This document shows, piece after piece, positions 8,157-18,642 of a stretch of 64,000 nt of DNA. Each line of letters opens with the position of its first letter. Positions within the stretch are counted from its first letter, which is position 1. Where the stretch lies: NCBI GenBank assembly GCA_019113245.1, contig DXHU01000023.1:186001-250000 (forward strand), given 5' to 3'. The notes beneath the pieces are model-generated. The model did not search any database and was not told the origin of the DNA. It saw only the letters and a program-made list of their open reading frames with translations. A program made the translations under genes and the position numbers. The stretch is from Candidatus Ornithospirochaeta avicola. Lineage in GTDB: Bacteria; Spirochaetota; Spirochaetia; Sphaerochaetales; Sphaerochaetaceae.

Positions 8157-9830
8157 TTATTTCTTCTTGAGATACTTGACTGAGTCAAGAGATACAGCTG
8201 CAAGAATAATAAGACCCTTGAAGACGAACTGAAGGTTAGTATCGATTCCAAGGAATGTAAGACAGTATGTTAGGCTTGTGAAGATGATTACTCCAAAAGC
8301 CGCTCCACCTATTTTTCCGATACCGCCATTGAATGAAATTCCGCCGACAACACATGCAGCAATAGCATCCATCTCATAGCCCTGACCTGTACCAGCAGAT
8401 GCATTTGCTCTGAATGCCTCAAGGAATGCTCCGCAGCCATAGAACACACCGGCCATGATGAACACGCAGAGTGTTACTTTGAATACAGAGATTCCAGATA
8501 CAGCCGCAGCCTCAGCATTACCGCCAACAGCGTACATGTTCTTTCCGAATGTTGTCTTGTTCCAAATCAACCATGCAATTATGATTGCAATGACTGCAGG
8601 GATAATCAGTTTCGGGAATGTAATCCACTGGTTATTCACAACTCCGAGCACCCAGCGTCCGCCAATTGCATTCTTGATTGTGCTGTCAATTGATCCAACC
8701 GGTGTTCCACTTGTTCCATAGAACAGCAGTCCGTAGATTATGAGCTGGTTGGCCATTGTGGAGATAAACGGATGCATCTTGAACCGTGCTGTAAAGAATC
8801 CAGCAATTGCTGCAAAGATTACGCAGAGAACAACTGAAAGCACAAGTGCCATTATAACTCTTGCAAGCATCGGCATTGCAGAGAAATCCCATGGCCCCAT
8901 TCCAAAGAATGAGACGATGTTCATTCCCGGATGGAGAATGAGTCCTGTTGTAAGCGCTCCCAGTGCGACCATTCTTCCAATTGAAAGGTCCGTACCTGCA
9001 AGGAGGATAAGACCTGCAACACCGAGTGCATAGAACATTCTTGTAGAGCTCTGCTCTAAAATTGTGAAGATGTTCGGAAGAGAAAGAAGATTACCCGATC
9101 CGATAAGAGGAGCAACGATGACACATACGATGAAGAATATCAAAATCGCGATGTAAAGACCGTTTGAAAGAAGGAATGATGTGACAGTGAAGTTCCTTAC
9201 AAAGTCCTTCCACTTCATCTTCATATCCTCAACGAAGTTGGTCTTGCCGTTTCTCAGCTCTCTGTTCTTCTGCACATGGTCAACGTATGCCTGATGCTTT
9301 GCAGCCTTACACTTATCCAGCTGTTCCTTAAAGCGGCTCTTTGAGTCAAAGAGTGCGCTCTTAAGCTCGTAGTTGCAGATTGCAATTTCACTTTTAAGCT
9401 CGTCTCCTGAATACTTGCTGTTTATCTCGCCAAGTCTCTTCTCATGATCCGCCTTGATTCCAACGATTTCCTTTTCATAGAATGCTTTTGCACCCTTCAT
9501 TCTCTTGTTCTGTTTCTCGTTGATCGCTGTCTCAATGTCCTTCGAGATCTTGTTCACATAAGCTACAGCTTCCTTGCTTAAAGCAGCAACCTGAGCCTTG
9601 TTCTGCTCAGCAACTACCTTTGCTTCCTCAATCTGCTTGTCAAGCTCAGCAAGCCTTCTGTTTTTATCTTCATCCTGGACAAGCTTGTTCTTCTTTAATG
9701 TGACTTTCTCAATCTTGCAGTCAGAAAGCTTAGTAACGCCATCCTGGCGGAGAGCTCTGAGCTGTTCTGAATATTTCTGCACCTGAAGATCTTCTTCAAG
9801 ATTAGCTATCTTTACCTGATTTTCTGCCAT
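8157..9830 (-). CDS. mglC: Galactose/glucose ABC transporter permease with N-terminal coiled-coil extension
   Basis: A 557-residue protein with two parts. Residues from about 220 on are a normal BPD_transp_2 permease, with multiple membrane segments and FYALGVAGLILLAGTDLSIGR as in MglC/RbsC, plus the cytoplasmic AACVVGGISFNGGIGKIGG loop. Residues 1 to about 215 are an added, highly charged, lysine/glutamate-rich helical region (for example LAELDKQIEEAKVVAEQNKA) predicted to be coiled coil and cytoplasmic. E. coli MglC is about 336 residues and lacks it. It is the last gene of mglBAC, 12 bases after mglA, with a ribosome-binding site (GGAGG) before the ATG. Confidence 0.92.
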   Translation of the reverse strand: MAENQVKIANLEEDLQVQKYSEQLRALRQDGVTKLSDCKIEKVTLKKNKLVQDEDKNRRLAELDKQIEEAKVVAEQNKAQVAALSKEAVAYVNKISKDIETAINEKQNKRMKGAKAFYEKEIVGIKADHEKRLGEINSKYSGDELKSEIAICNYELKSALFDSKSRFKEQLDKCKAAKHQAYVDHVQKNRELRNGKTNFVEDMKMKWKDFVRNFTVTSFLLSNGLYIAILIFFIVCVIVAPLIGSGNLLSLPNIFTILEQSSTRMFYALGVAGLILLAGTDLSIGRMVALGALTTGLILHPGMNIVSFFGMGPWDFSAMPMLARVIMALVLSVVLCVIFAAIAGFFTARFKMHPFISTMANQLIIYGLLFYGTSGTPVGSIDSTIKNAIGGRWVLGVVNNQWITFPKLIIPAVIAIIIAWLIWNKTTFGKNMYAVGGNAEAAAVSGISVFKVTLCVFIMAGVFYGCGAFLEAFRANASAGTGQGYEMDAIAACVVGGISFNGGIGKIGGAAFGVIIFTSLTYCLTFLGIDTNLQFVFKGLIILAAVSLDSVKYLKKK

Positions 9831-9842
9831 ATTTACCTCCTC

Positions 9843-11339
9843 TTACAGATATTTTGCTGATAAGCGCAACAGCTCTTCCTGATTGGTCTCGTTTGTATTC
9901 ACGATTCCTGCAAGCCTGTGGTTGGACATGACTGCAATCCTGTTAGTGATTCCAAGGATCTCAGGCATTTCTGAGGATACTACGATGATTGTCTTACCCT
10001 CCTTTGCCATTTTGATTATCAGCTGATAGATTTCATACTTGGCTCCGACATCAATTCCTCTTGTCGGTTCATCAAGCAGGAAAATCTCAGGTGAGCGCTC
10101 AAGCCATTTACCTATGATTACCTTCTGCTGGTTACCTCCTGAAAGGGATGAGATGAGTTCATCAGGGGAAACACATTTTGTGTTCATGACACTTATTTCC
10201 TTCTTGGTGGCATCCTCCATCTTCTTTCCATCCAGCAGCCTTCTTGTCTTGTAGGCATCAAGGTTTGTAATAGTTGTATTGAATTTAATTGTGTCCTTAC
10301 CGAACATTCCATTGAGCTTTCGCTCTTCTGTCACTAATGCGAAGCTGTGATCCATTGCATCACGGCTTGATGTGAATCTGAGCTTCTTCCCTCCCACTAT
10401 TATATTGCCGCTTGCAATCGTCCTGACTCCAAAAAGGCTCTCTAAGAGCTCGCTTCGTCCTGCTCCGACAAGGCCATAGAGTCCGAATATCTCTCCCTTT
10501 TTTACTGAGAATGAGATATCATGGAGGATTGGAGGAAACTTTGTATTCAGATTTTCTATCTTCAGATACTCCTCACCCGGCTTGTTATCCACATCAGGGA
10601 ATCTCTTGTCCAGAGATCTTCCAACCATTGCAGATATAAGCTCGTTCATGTTCGTATCTTTTACATGCTTCTTGAAAATCATCTTTCCATCTCTGAGAAC
10701 AGCAACGTCATCACAGATTTCAAAGATCTCATCCATTTTGTGTGAGATGTATACAAAAGAAACTCCCTGTTTCCTAAGATCATCTACAATTGAAAAAAGT
10801 TTCTTTACTTCCCTTTCTGTAAGAGAGCTTGTAGGCTCATCCAGAACAATGAGCTTTGCATCATAGCTTACAGCCTTTGCTATCTCAACCATCTGACGCT
10901 GGGATACGCTCATTGTTCTCATGACAGTCTGGGGGTTAACATTCATTTTCAGTCTGGCAAAGAGGTTGTTGCTCTCTTTGAGCATCCTTGCCTCATCTAC
11001 TACTCCGAACTTCAACGGGTAGCGCCCTAAGAAGAGATTATCCATGACTGTGCGGTCAAGGCACTGCTGGAGTTCCTGATGGACCATTGCAACACCATGC
11101 TCAAGAGCTTCCTTAGGATTCTTGAAATCTATAGGAGTCTCTGAAAGAAGAATCTGACCTTCATCCTTGGCATAAATGCCGAAAAGACATTTCATCATGG
11201 TCGACTTACCGGCTCCGTTCTCACCCATCAGACCACATACAGTTCCTTCTTCTACAGTCAGGTTAATACCGTCAAGGACTTTGTTCTTTGCAAAAGATTT
11301 AGATAAATTCCTTATTTCTAGTACAGTTTTACCACTCAT
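9843..11339 (-). CDS. mglA: Galactose/glucose ABC transporter ATP-binding protein
   Basis: A 498-residue tandem ATPase of the MglA/RbsA/XylG type. The first domain has GENGAGKST near residue 40, the signature SVSQRQMVE and the Walker B LIVLDEPTSSL. The second has the relaxed Walker A GLVGAGRSE near residue 295, LSGGNQQKVIIGKW and IFLLDEPTRGIDVG. It would energise the MglC permease. It lies 76 bases after mglB, with a stable hairpin in the gap, and 12 bases before mglC. An AAGGAC ribosome-binding site precedes the ATG. Confidence 0.94.
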   Translation of the reverse strand: MSGKTVLEIRNLSKSFAKNKVLDGINLTVEEGTVCGLMGENGAGKSTMMKCLFGIYAKDEGQILLSETPIDFKNPKEALEHGVAMVHQELQQCLDRTVMDNLFLGRYPLKFGVVDEARMLKESNNLFARLKMNVNPQTVMRTMSVSQRQMVEIAKAVSYDAKLIVLDEPTSSLTEREVKKLFSIVDDLRKQGVSFVYISHKMDEIFEICDDVAVLRDGKMIFKKHVKDTNMNELISAMVGRSLDKRFPDVDNKPGEEYLKIENLNTKFPPILHDISFSVKKGEIFGLYGLVGAGRSELLESLFGVRTIASGNIIVGGKKLRFTSSRDAMDHSFALVTEERKLNGMFGKDTIKFNTTITNLDAYKTRRLLDGKKMEDATKKEISVMNTKCVSPDELISSLSGGNQQKVIIGKWLERSPEIFLLDEPTRGIDVGAKYEIYQLIIKMAKEGKTIIVVSSEMPEILGITNRIAVMSNHRLAGIVNTNETNQEELLRLSAKYL

Positions 11340-11369
11340 TTGTCCTTTTCCCGTGTATTTAATCGAATA

Positions 11370-11395
11370 ATGGCGGATTCGTCTGAATCCGCCAT
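11370..11395 (-). other. Hairpin between mglB and mglA
   Basis: An 11-bp perfect stem (ATGGCGGATTC with GAATCCGCCAT, loop of 4) lies between the binding-protein and ATPase genes. No T run follows, so it looks like a stability or processing element that raises mglB over mglA rather than a full terminator. Confidence 0.75.
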
Positions 11396-11415
11396 AAGTA
11401 CTTCAAGATTCAAGA

Positions 11416-12818
<1,403 letters not shown>

Positions 12819-12842
12819 AAAAAAGCCGCTTTAGCAGCGGCC
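12819..12842 (-). terminator. Rho-independent terminator of the gltX-glyS-tyrS operon
   Basis: On the minus strand GCCGCT pairs with AGCGGC around GCTAA and is followed by TTTTTTC. It lies 22 bases after the tyrS stop. Confidence 0.88.
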
Positions 12843-12864
12843 TGAATCTGAGAAATGCTTCTTA

Positions 12865-14100
12865 TTATTTGACAATCACGCGCATGTAGCGTTTCTTTCC
12901 TGCCTTGAGGATGAACGCACCGTCCTCATTTGCATCAGAAAGACCAATCATGGTCTTCGGGTCTGTAATCTTCTTGCCGTTGATCTCAGCCCCTCCCTGA
13001 ACAACAAGGCGGCGTGCATCTCCGTTTGAGGATGTGAGGCCTGAGAGAGTAAAGAGATTGAGCACTCCCATTTCAAACTGGTCTTTAGCAACTTCTACAC
13101 TCGGCATTCCCTCAATGCTTCCCGATGATGAGAAAAGTGCCTTTGCCGCACTCTCAGCTTTCTCTGCCTCCTCTCTTCCATGGATTATTGCAGTGACTTC
13201 AAATGCAAGGCGTGCCTTGGCATCATTTATATTGACACCTGGTTTTTCATACTCAGCAATCTCTTCTAGCTCCATGAAAGTGAAGAGCTTCATGAGCTTT
13301 ATGACATCACTGTCCTGGACATTTCTCCAGTACTGATAGAAGTCATAGACTGAATACATGTCCTTATCTAGATAGACAGCGCCCTTCTCGCTCTTGCCCA
13401 TCTTCTTTCCGTCACTTGTCATGATCAGGTTAAATGTAAGCCCATATCCTTTTGGAGCATCCATTCTGTCAAGAAGATCTATTCCAGCAACAATGTTCCC
13501 CCACTGGTCAGCTCCACCGATTTGAAGACGGCAGCCATAATCCCTGTTGAGGATATAAAAGTCATAGGACTGGAGAAGCTGGTAATTGAACTCTATGAAC
13601 GAGAGGCCTCTCTCCAAGCGCTGCTTGACTCCTTCGAAAGTGAGCATCCTGTTGACACTGAAATAGCGTCCGATATCACGGAGGAAATCAATATAGTTAA
13701 GATCTGTGAGCCAGGAGGCATTGTTGGCAATCACAGCCTTCCCGTATCCGGGCTTATCTGTATCAATTGAGACTATCCTTGAAAGCTGGCGTGTGATGTT
13801 GTCCGCATTGGCCTTAATCACTTCTTTTGAGAGAATCGGACGCATCTCAGTCTTTCCTGAAGGATCACCGATTAAAGCTGTTCCACCTCCGACAAGAATA
13901 ATCGGATTATGCCCCTCTTTCTGCAGATGATGCATTGCAAAGAAAGGCACAATATGCCCTATGTGAAGGCTCTTTGCTGTAGGATCTGTTCCGCAGTAGA
14001 AAGTAACCGGACCTTCATCCATGAGTTTTGAAAGCCCTTCTGCATCTGTAAAATCCTTGACAAAACCTCTGTCTATAAGTATCTGTAATGCCTTGTTCAT
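12865..14100 (-). CDS. tyrS: Tyrosine--tRNA ligase
   Basis: A class I aminoacyl-tRNA synthetase of 411 residues. It has the HIGH-type motif PTAKSLHIGHIVPF near residue 44, the tyrosine-binding region YQLLQSYDFYILN and GGADQWGNIVAG, and the KMSKS-type KKMGKS. The C-terminal S4-like RNA-binding domain (ARRLVVQGGAEINGKKI) is present. The frame opens one codon earlier at a TTG, but ATG at 14100 with AAAGGG upstream is preferred. It overlaps nothing and starts 3 bases after the glyS stop in a three-synthetase operon. Confidence 0.96.
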   Translation of the reverse strand: MNKALQILIDRGFVKDFTDAEGLSKLMDEGPVTFYCGTDPTAKSLHIGHIVPFFAMHHLQKEGHNPIILVGGGTALIGDPSGKTEMRPILSKEVIKANADNITRQLSRIVSIDTDKPGYGKAVIANNASWLTDLNYIDFLRDIGRYFSVNRMLTFEGVKQRLERGLSFIEFNYQLLQSYDFYILNRDYGCRLQIGGADQWGNIVAGIDLLDRMDAPKGYGLTFNLIMTSDGKKMGKSEKGAVYLDKDMYSVYDFYQYWRNVQDSDVIKLMKLFTFMELEEIAEYEKPGVNINDAKARLAFEVTAIIHGREEAEKAESAAKALFSSSGSIEGMPSVEVAKDQFEMGVLNLFTLSGLTSSNGDARRLVVQGGAEINGKKITDPKTMIGLSDANEDGAFILKAGKKRYMRVIVK

Positions 14101-14103
14101 CAA

Positions 14104-15432
14104 TTAAACCCTTTTATAGCTGTCATTTGCTTCTTTTATGAATGCACTGAGCTTTGATGCATCCACTCTGACCTGTTCCATTGAGTCACGGTAGCGCAGT
14201 GTAACGCTTCCATCTTCCAGTGTCTGATAATCGACAGTGACACAGTACGGAGTTCCTATTTCATCCATTCTTCTGTATCTTCTTCCGATTGCTCCGCTCT
14301 GATCATAGAAAGTCTTGTAGTCAGCTCTCAGATTCTTTTCAAGCTTTGCTGCATACTCAGCAAGCCCATCCTTCTTCACAAGAGGAAGGACTGCAACAGT
14401 AACAGGTGCAATCTGAGGATGGAAATGAAGAACAGTCCTGACATCTCCTTCCGGAGTTTCTTCCTCATCATATGCATCAGAAAGAGCCATAAGGACATTT
14501 CTTGTGAGTCCTGCACTTGTCTCCACTACATACGGGATATAGCGCTCATTTGTCTCAGGATCAAGATAAGTCATATCCTTCTTGCTGAAGTTCTGGTGCT
14601 GTGTAAGGTCATAGTCAGTCCTTGAATGCACACCTTCAAGCTCCTGCCATCCCATCGGGAAGAGGAACTGGATGTCATATGCATCCTTTGCATAGAATGC
14701 AAGCTCATCTGGACCATGCTGATGCCATCTCAATGACTGAGGATCGATTCCCATCTTATGATAGAACTTCATTCTCTCTTCTCTCCAGTACGGGAACCAT
14801 TCGTCCTCAGTGCCCGGTTTGCAGAAGAACTGCATCTCCATCTGCTCGAACTCACATGAGCGGAAAATGAAGCTCTTTGTAGTTATCTCGTTTCTGAAGC
14901 TCTTTCCAATCTGCGCGATTCCGAACGGGATCTTGACTCTGCTTGACTGAAGAACATTCTTGAAATCCACATAGATTCCCTGTGCTGTCTCAGGGCGGAG
15001 ATATATTGTCGATGCGCTGTCCATGCTCGGACCGATGTGGGTCTGGAACATAAGATTGAAATTCCTTGGCTCAGTGAATGTGCCATTGCTTCCGCATACC
15101 GGGCATGGAGCTGAAAGGTCAATCTGGTCTGCACGGAAACGGCTCTTGCACTGCTTGCAGTCAACCATAGGGTCTGTGAAGTTTGAAACATGTCCGCTTG
15201 CTTCCCATACCTTTGAATGCATAAGAATTGAAGCATCAAGACCGACGATGTTGTCATGAAGCTGTGTCATCTCCTTCCACCAGAAATCTCTGATGTTGTT
15301 CTTCAGCTCGACTCCCATCGGACCATAATCATAAGCTCCATTGAGTCCTCCATAGATTTCACTTGACTGGAAAATGAATCCTCTTCTCCTGCAAAGTGAT
15401 ACGATTTTATCCATTGTAGCCTTAGATCCCAT
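14104..15432 (-). CDS. glyS: Glycine--tRNA ligase, single-chain alpha2 type
   Basis: A 442-residue class II synthetase of the homodimeric (eukaryotic/archaeal-like) type rather than the alpha2-beta2 GlyQ/GlyS form. It begins SKATMDKIVSLCRRRGFIFQ and has YGGLNGAYDYGPMGVELK, two CxxC pairs in CKQCKSRF and CPVCGSNG (zinc-ribbon-like), motif 2 RNEITTKSFIFRSCEFEQME and motif 3 with ETSAGLTRNVLMAL. The anticodon-binding domain is at the C terminus. The ATG shares a base with the gltX stop (TAATG), indicating translational coupling. Confidence 0.95.
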   Translation of the reverse strand: MGSKATMDKIVSLCRRRGFIFQSSEIYGGLNGAYDYGPMGVELKNNIRDFWWKEMTQLHDNIVGLDASILMHSKVWEASGHVSNFTDPMVDCKQCKSRFRADQIDLSAPCPVCGSNGTFTEPRNFNLMFQTHIGPSMDSASTIYLRPETAQGIYVDFKNVLQSSRVKIPFGIAQIGKSFRNEITTKSFIFRSCEFEQMEMQFFCKPGTEDEWFPYWREERMKFYHKMGIDPQSLRWHQHGPDELAFYAKDAYDIQFLFPMGWQELEGVHSRTDYDLTQHQNFSKKDMTYLDPETNERYIPYVVETSAGLTRNVLMALSDAYDEEETPEGDVRTVLHFHPQIAPVTVAVLPLVKKDGLAEYAAKLEKNLRADYKTFYDQSGAIGRRYRRMDEIGTPYCVTVDYQTLEDGSVTLRYRDSMEQVRVDASKLSAFIKEANDSYKRV

Positions 15433-16892
15433 TACTTTTCCTCCAGAAATGATATTGCTCTCTTAATCCTTCTCTTTGTCTCATCCATGCCCAGAAGGCG
15501 GACCGAATCAAAAAGAGGAAGAGATACCTGAGAGTTTGTGATTGCGACCCTCAGGGGCTGGAACACGCCATTCACTTTAATTTCCAGCTCTTTTGAAAGC
15601 TCAAGAAGAGCCTCTTCAATCTTTTCTTCTGCTTCTCCTTTTTCTAAAGAGGAAATGAAAATCTCAGATCCTCTTTTTAGAGCAGAAAGAGTCTTCTCCT
15701 CATCACTTCCCTTTGCAACATAGATGCTTCTGTCTGTAACAGGGACATCTTCAAAGAGGAAGGAAGAGAGACTTACTATGTCAGAAAGGGTCTTCATTCT
15801 CTCCTTTGCAGCATGAGCAAGGGAGATAAGCTTCTCCTCATCTGCTTTGAAGCCTGCAGACTCAAGATACGGCTTTATAAGCTGAGCAAGCTCTTCATCG
15901 CTTTTCTGCCTGATGTAATATCCGTTGAACCAATCAAGCTTCTTGTAGTCAAACACTCCAGGAGCCTTGTGGATATTCTCGATTTTAAAGCATTTCTCAA
16001 GATCCTCCTTTGAGAAAATTTCACGCTCTCCATCAAGTGCCCATCCGACAAGAGTTACATAGTTTATTATGGTCTCAGGAAGATAGCCCTTGTCCCTGAA
16101 GTCCTTCACGCTGGTAGAGCCATGCCTCTTTGAGAGTTTCTTCCCATCTTTTCCCATGACCATCGGAAGGTGGCAGTAAACAGGGGGCTCCCATCCGAAT
16201 GCCTGGTATAAAAGGATATGAAGAGGCCCTGAGGGAATCCATTCCTGGGCTCTCATTATATGCGTAATGCCCATCAGGTGGTCATCTACAACATTCGCAA
16301 GATGATATGTCGGATATCCGTCGCTCTTTAACAGCACAGGATCTGGAGAGACATCCTTATTCTTCCTTGTGATGTCTCCCATTATAATGTCATGGAATGT
16401 AGTCTTCCCCTCTGTAGGGACCTTGAGCCTGATTACAGGCTTTATGCCCTGTCTTTCATACTCAGCTCTCTCTTCTTCAGTCAAAGAACGGCAGTGCCTG
16501 TCATATCCCTGATATTCACTCTTGCTTTCCTCCTGCTTCTTTCTCACCTCTTCGAGGCGCTCAGGAGAACAGTAACAATAATAAGCCTTGCCTTCATCGA
16601 CAAGCTGTTTTGCATACTTCTGATATATCTCAAGACGCTCCGACTGGATGTATGGACCGCAAGGTCCACCCTTTATAGGGCCCTCGTCCCATGAGAGGCC
16701 AAGCCATGTGAGTGTCTGGTACAAGTCATCAAGATAAGCAGTGCTGTAGCGCTCCCTGTCAGTATCCTCTACACGCAGGATGAACGAACCGCCGTTGCTC
16801 TTTGCGGCAAAGTAATTGAAGAGTGCCGTGCGCACGCCGCCAATATGCTGGAAGCCTGTCGGGCTTGGAGCATAACGAACTCTGAATTCCAT
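15432..16892 (-). CDS. gltX: Glutamate--tRNA ligase
   Basis: A 486-residue class I GluRS. It begins MEFRVRYAPSPTGFQHIGGV (the HIGH motif is HIGG here) and has KLSKRHGSTSV as the KMSKS loop. The open frame extends upstream to 16952, but the family start is the ATG at 16892, which has GGAGA 7 bases upstream. It is the first gene of gltX-glyS-tyrS. A TAAAAT (16906-16911 on the minus strand) may be its -10. Spirochaetes commonly use the GatCAB route for Gln-tRNA, so this enzyme may be non-discriminating; that is inference. Confidence 0.95.
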   Translation of the reverse strand: MEFRVRYAPSPTGFQHIGGVRTALFNYFAAKSNGGSFILRVEDTDRERYSTAYLDDLYQTLTWLGLSWDEGPIKGGPCGPYIQSERLEIYQKYAKQLVDEGKAYYCYCSPERLEEVRKKQEESKSEYQGYDRHCRSLTEEERAEYERQGIKPVIRLKVPTEGKTTFHDIIMGDITRKNKDVSPDPVLLKSDGYPTYHLANVVDDHLMGITHIMRAQEWIPSGPLHILLYQAFGWEPPVYCHLPMVMGKDGKKLSKRHGSTSVKDFRDKGYLPETIINYVTLVGWALDGEREIFSKEDLEKCFKIENIHKAPGVFDYKKLDWFNGYYIRQKSDEELAQLIKPYLESAGFKADEEKLISLAHAAKERMKTLSDIVSLSSFLFEDVPVTDRSIYVAKGSDEEKTLSALKRGSEIFISSLEKGEAEEKIEEALLELSKELEIKVNGVFQPLRVAITNSQVSLPLFDSVRLLGMDETKRRIKRAISFLEEK

Positions 16893-16948
16893 AAAATATC
16901 TCCGAAAAAATTTTACAAGGACTATAGTAGTTTCTTTTCGTTTTTTTC

Positions 16949-17761
16949 TCAATAAGAAGAAGGAAAAAGGAAGTCTTTTGTAAGAGCTATGGCCTTTTTC
17001 TCTGCATCCTCGCTCTTGTCATAGAAAAGATAGTGTGTGCCGTCCTCGACAAAAGCTATGCTCACATTCGGATTTGAAAAATGCGTGATGTTCCTGACTA
17101 TCTGATCCTCTTTTGCAAGGATTAAAAGAGAGGGAGTGCTGAGAGTCTCTATTTTCTTCCTTGCACTCTTCATAAGGCGCTTTAAAGACAGAAACTGCGA
17201 TGGGTAGAGATGCGACCAGTACTCCTTTCCGAGCATCTCATCATCATCCGGGGCACCCGGATAATGCATTCTGTAACTGCTGTCGCTTTTCCAAGGAAGA
17301 GAGAGAATCTTATTATCTTTTTCAAGACCCTTCAGAAATAAGGTCGGGACATTGCTCTTAAGGCGGAATGCGGGGGCTGCAAGCACTATTTTGTCCGCTT
17401 TTTCGCTAAGGGAAAGAGAGGCTCCCATGCTGTGAGCGACAATGTAAAGCTTTTCGTATCTGTTCCTTAAATCCTCTATTGCAGAGGAAACAAGGCAGAG
17501 CCAGTCCTTTTCGGATGTATGGACAAAATCATCCCCGCTTGTTCCCATTCCTGGAAGGCGCGGACAGTATATGTCTGAATAAGGAGCAAGAGAGGCGGCA
17601 AGCGAGAAAAACTCTCCAGGATACCCTGCATAGCCGTGGACAAGAAGAGTTGCCTCTTTTTTCCCGTCAGTTATCTTAAATGAACGGGCTGCTTTAATTA
17701 CAGGGCTTTTATCGCGGTAGATGCCATCATACCATGAAGAGAAATCAGTATATTCTACCAT
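16949..17761 (-). CDS. Alpha/beta hydrolase, carboxylesterase/monoacylglycerol-lipase-like
   Basis: A 270-residue alpha/beta hydrolase. It shows LVHGYAGYPGEFF (oxyanion region), PRLPGMGTSG, the nucleophile elbow VAHSMGAS near residue 110, the acid in LILAKEDQIV and the histidine in EDGTHYLFYD. No signal peptide, so probably cytoplasmic; the substrate is unknown. The start is the ATG at 17761, which overlaps the stop of the LuxR gene (TCATGGTAG) and has AAGGAAG upstream. It is the last gene of the five-gene operon and the only one with a plain hydrolase fold. A function on lipid, quorum-signal or acylated second messengers would be speculation. Confidence 0.8.
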   Translation of the reverse strand: MVEYTDFSSWYDGIYRDKSPVIKAARSFKITDGKKEATLLVHGYAGYPGEFFSLAASLAPYSDIYCPRLPGMGTSGDDFVHTSEKDWLCLVSSAIEDLRNRYEKLYIVAHSMGASLSLSEKADKIVLAAPAFRLKSNVPTLFLKGLEKDNKILSLPWKSDSSYRMHYPGAPDDDEMLGKEYWSHLYPSQFLSLKRLMKSARKKIETLSTPSLLILAKEDQIVRNITHFSNPNVSIAFVEDGTHYLFYDKSEDAEKKAIALTKDFLFPSSY

Positions 17762-18642
17762 GATGCTTCCTTTAATAGATTCAAAAGGTCTATCCTGCAT
17801 CTGACATCAGTCTTGCTGAAGATGTTTGCAATGTGATTGTTCACGGTATTCACACTTATTGAGAGCTCAGAAGCTATTTCCTTGTTCGTAAGCCCCTTCT
17901 TTATGAGGTTTATTATCTCAACTTCTCTTCCCGTTATATGATACTCCTCAATCATGCGGCTGCTCATGCCTTCTTCTCTTGATCCGCCTTCCTTTCTCTG
18001 GTTCTCAATTGCAATGAACAGAAAGACCATTATCATGACAAAGTAAAAGAGAGCAATCAGTGAGATGAAGATGCTGCTGAGATCGGTAAATATGAACGAG
18101 AGAATCAGAAGGGGAAGCATCGACAGGGATACCACCATGATAGTAAGCGTTACATTCCTTACACTCCTTTCTTCAATCTTCCTTCTTGATACTATCATCA
18201 ATGCGGCTGTGTAGATTATCAGGATGAGGAACACAATATGAAGTAGCGCCCTCAGGTGCATGTCCAGAAAAAGGCCCAACACTGACATGGCCACAAAGAA
18301 AACAGAAAGGATTGAAAAAAGAATCTTCTCGCTGAGATTCATCGGCCGCGCGATTATCCAGTTTATTAAAATCGGAGTGAACACTATTAGAAATGCAGCA
18401 TCAAGAACGGCAAGAAACGCAAATACAAGAGATACCACTGTTCTGCTGAATCCTGTAAATGCGATTGTAGTAAGCTGCAGGAATGTATAGGAAAATACAG
18501 CTCCCATGATGGTCGCCATGAAGACGATAAGATAACGCGACCATGAAAAATTGGCCCTGCGCCCCCAGCAGATTGCGAGCGCAAGGTCCATAGATATTAT
18601 GCTTGTAGCAAATATGCAGATGACTACTGCAATACTTGCCAT
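17755..18642 (-). CDS. Seven-TM membrane-bound LuxR-type transcription factor
   Basis: A 295-residue protein with an N-terminal half of seven predicted membrane helices (roughly residues 1-25, 38-63, 70-98, 103-123, 130-150, 160-183 and 188-209). A cytosolic C-terminal GerE/LuxR helix-turn-helix covers about residues 230-290: ITGREVEIINLIKKGLTNKEI, then SVNTVNNHIANIFSKTDVRC. It would be a one-component membrane sensor-regulator. The start ATG overlaps the RloB-like stop (TGATG), so it is translated in coupling with a putative defence pair. The ligand and target promoters are not visible. Confidence 0.85.
   Translation of the reverse strand: MASIAVVICIFATSIISMDLALAICWGRRANFSWSRYLIVFMATIMGAVFSYTFLQLTTIAFTGFSRTVVSLVFAFLAVLDAAFLIVFTPILINWIIARPMNLSEKILFSILSVFFVAMSVLGLFLDMHLRALLHIVFLILIIYTAALMIVSRRKIEERSVRNVTLTIMVVSLSMLPLLILSFIFTDLSSIFISLIALFYFVMIMVFLFIAIENQRKEGGSREEGMSSRMIEEYHITGREVEIINLIKKGLTNKEIASELSISVNTVNNHIANIFSKTDVRCRIDLLNLLKEASW

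Noticed and set aside
15023-15259. Open frames opposite glyS and gltX
   Set aside because: Both minus-strand synthetases carry all expected motifs, so the opposite frames are shadows.
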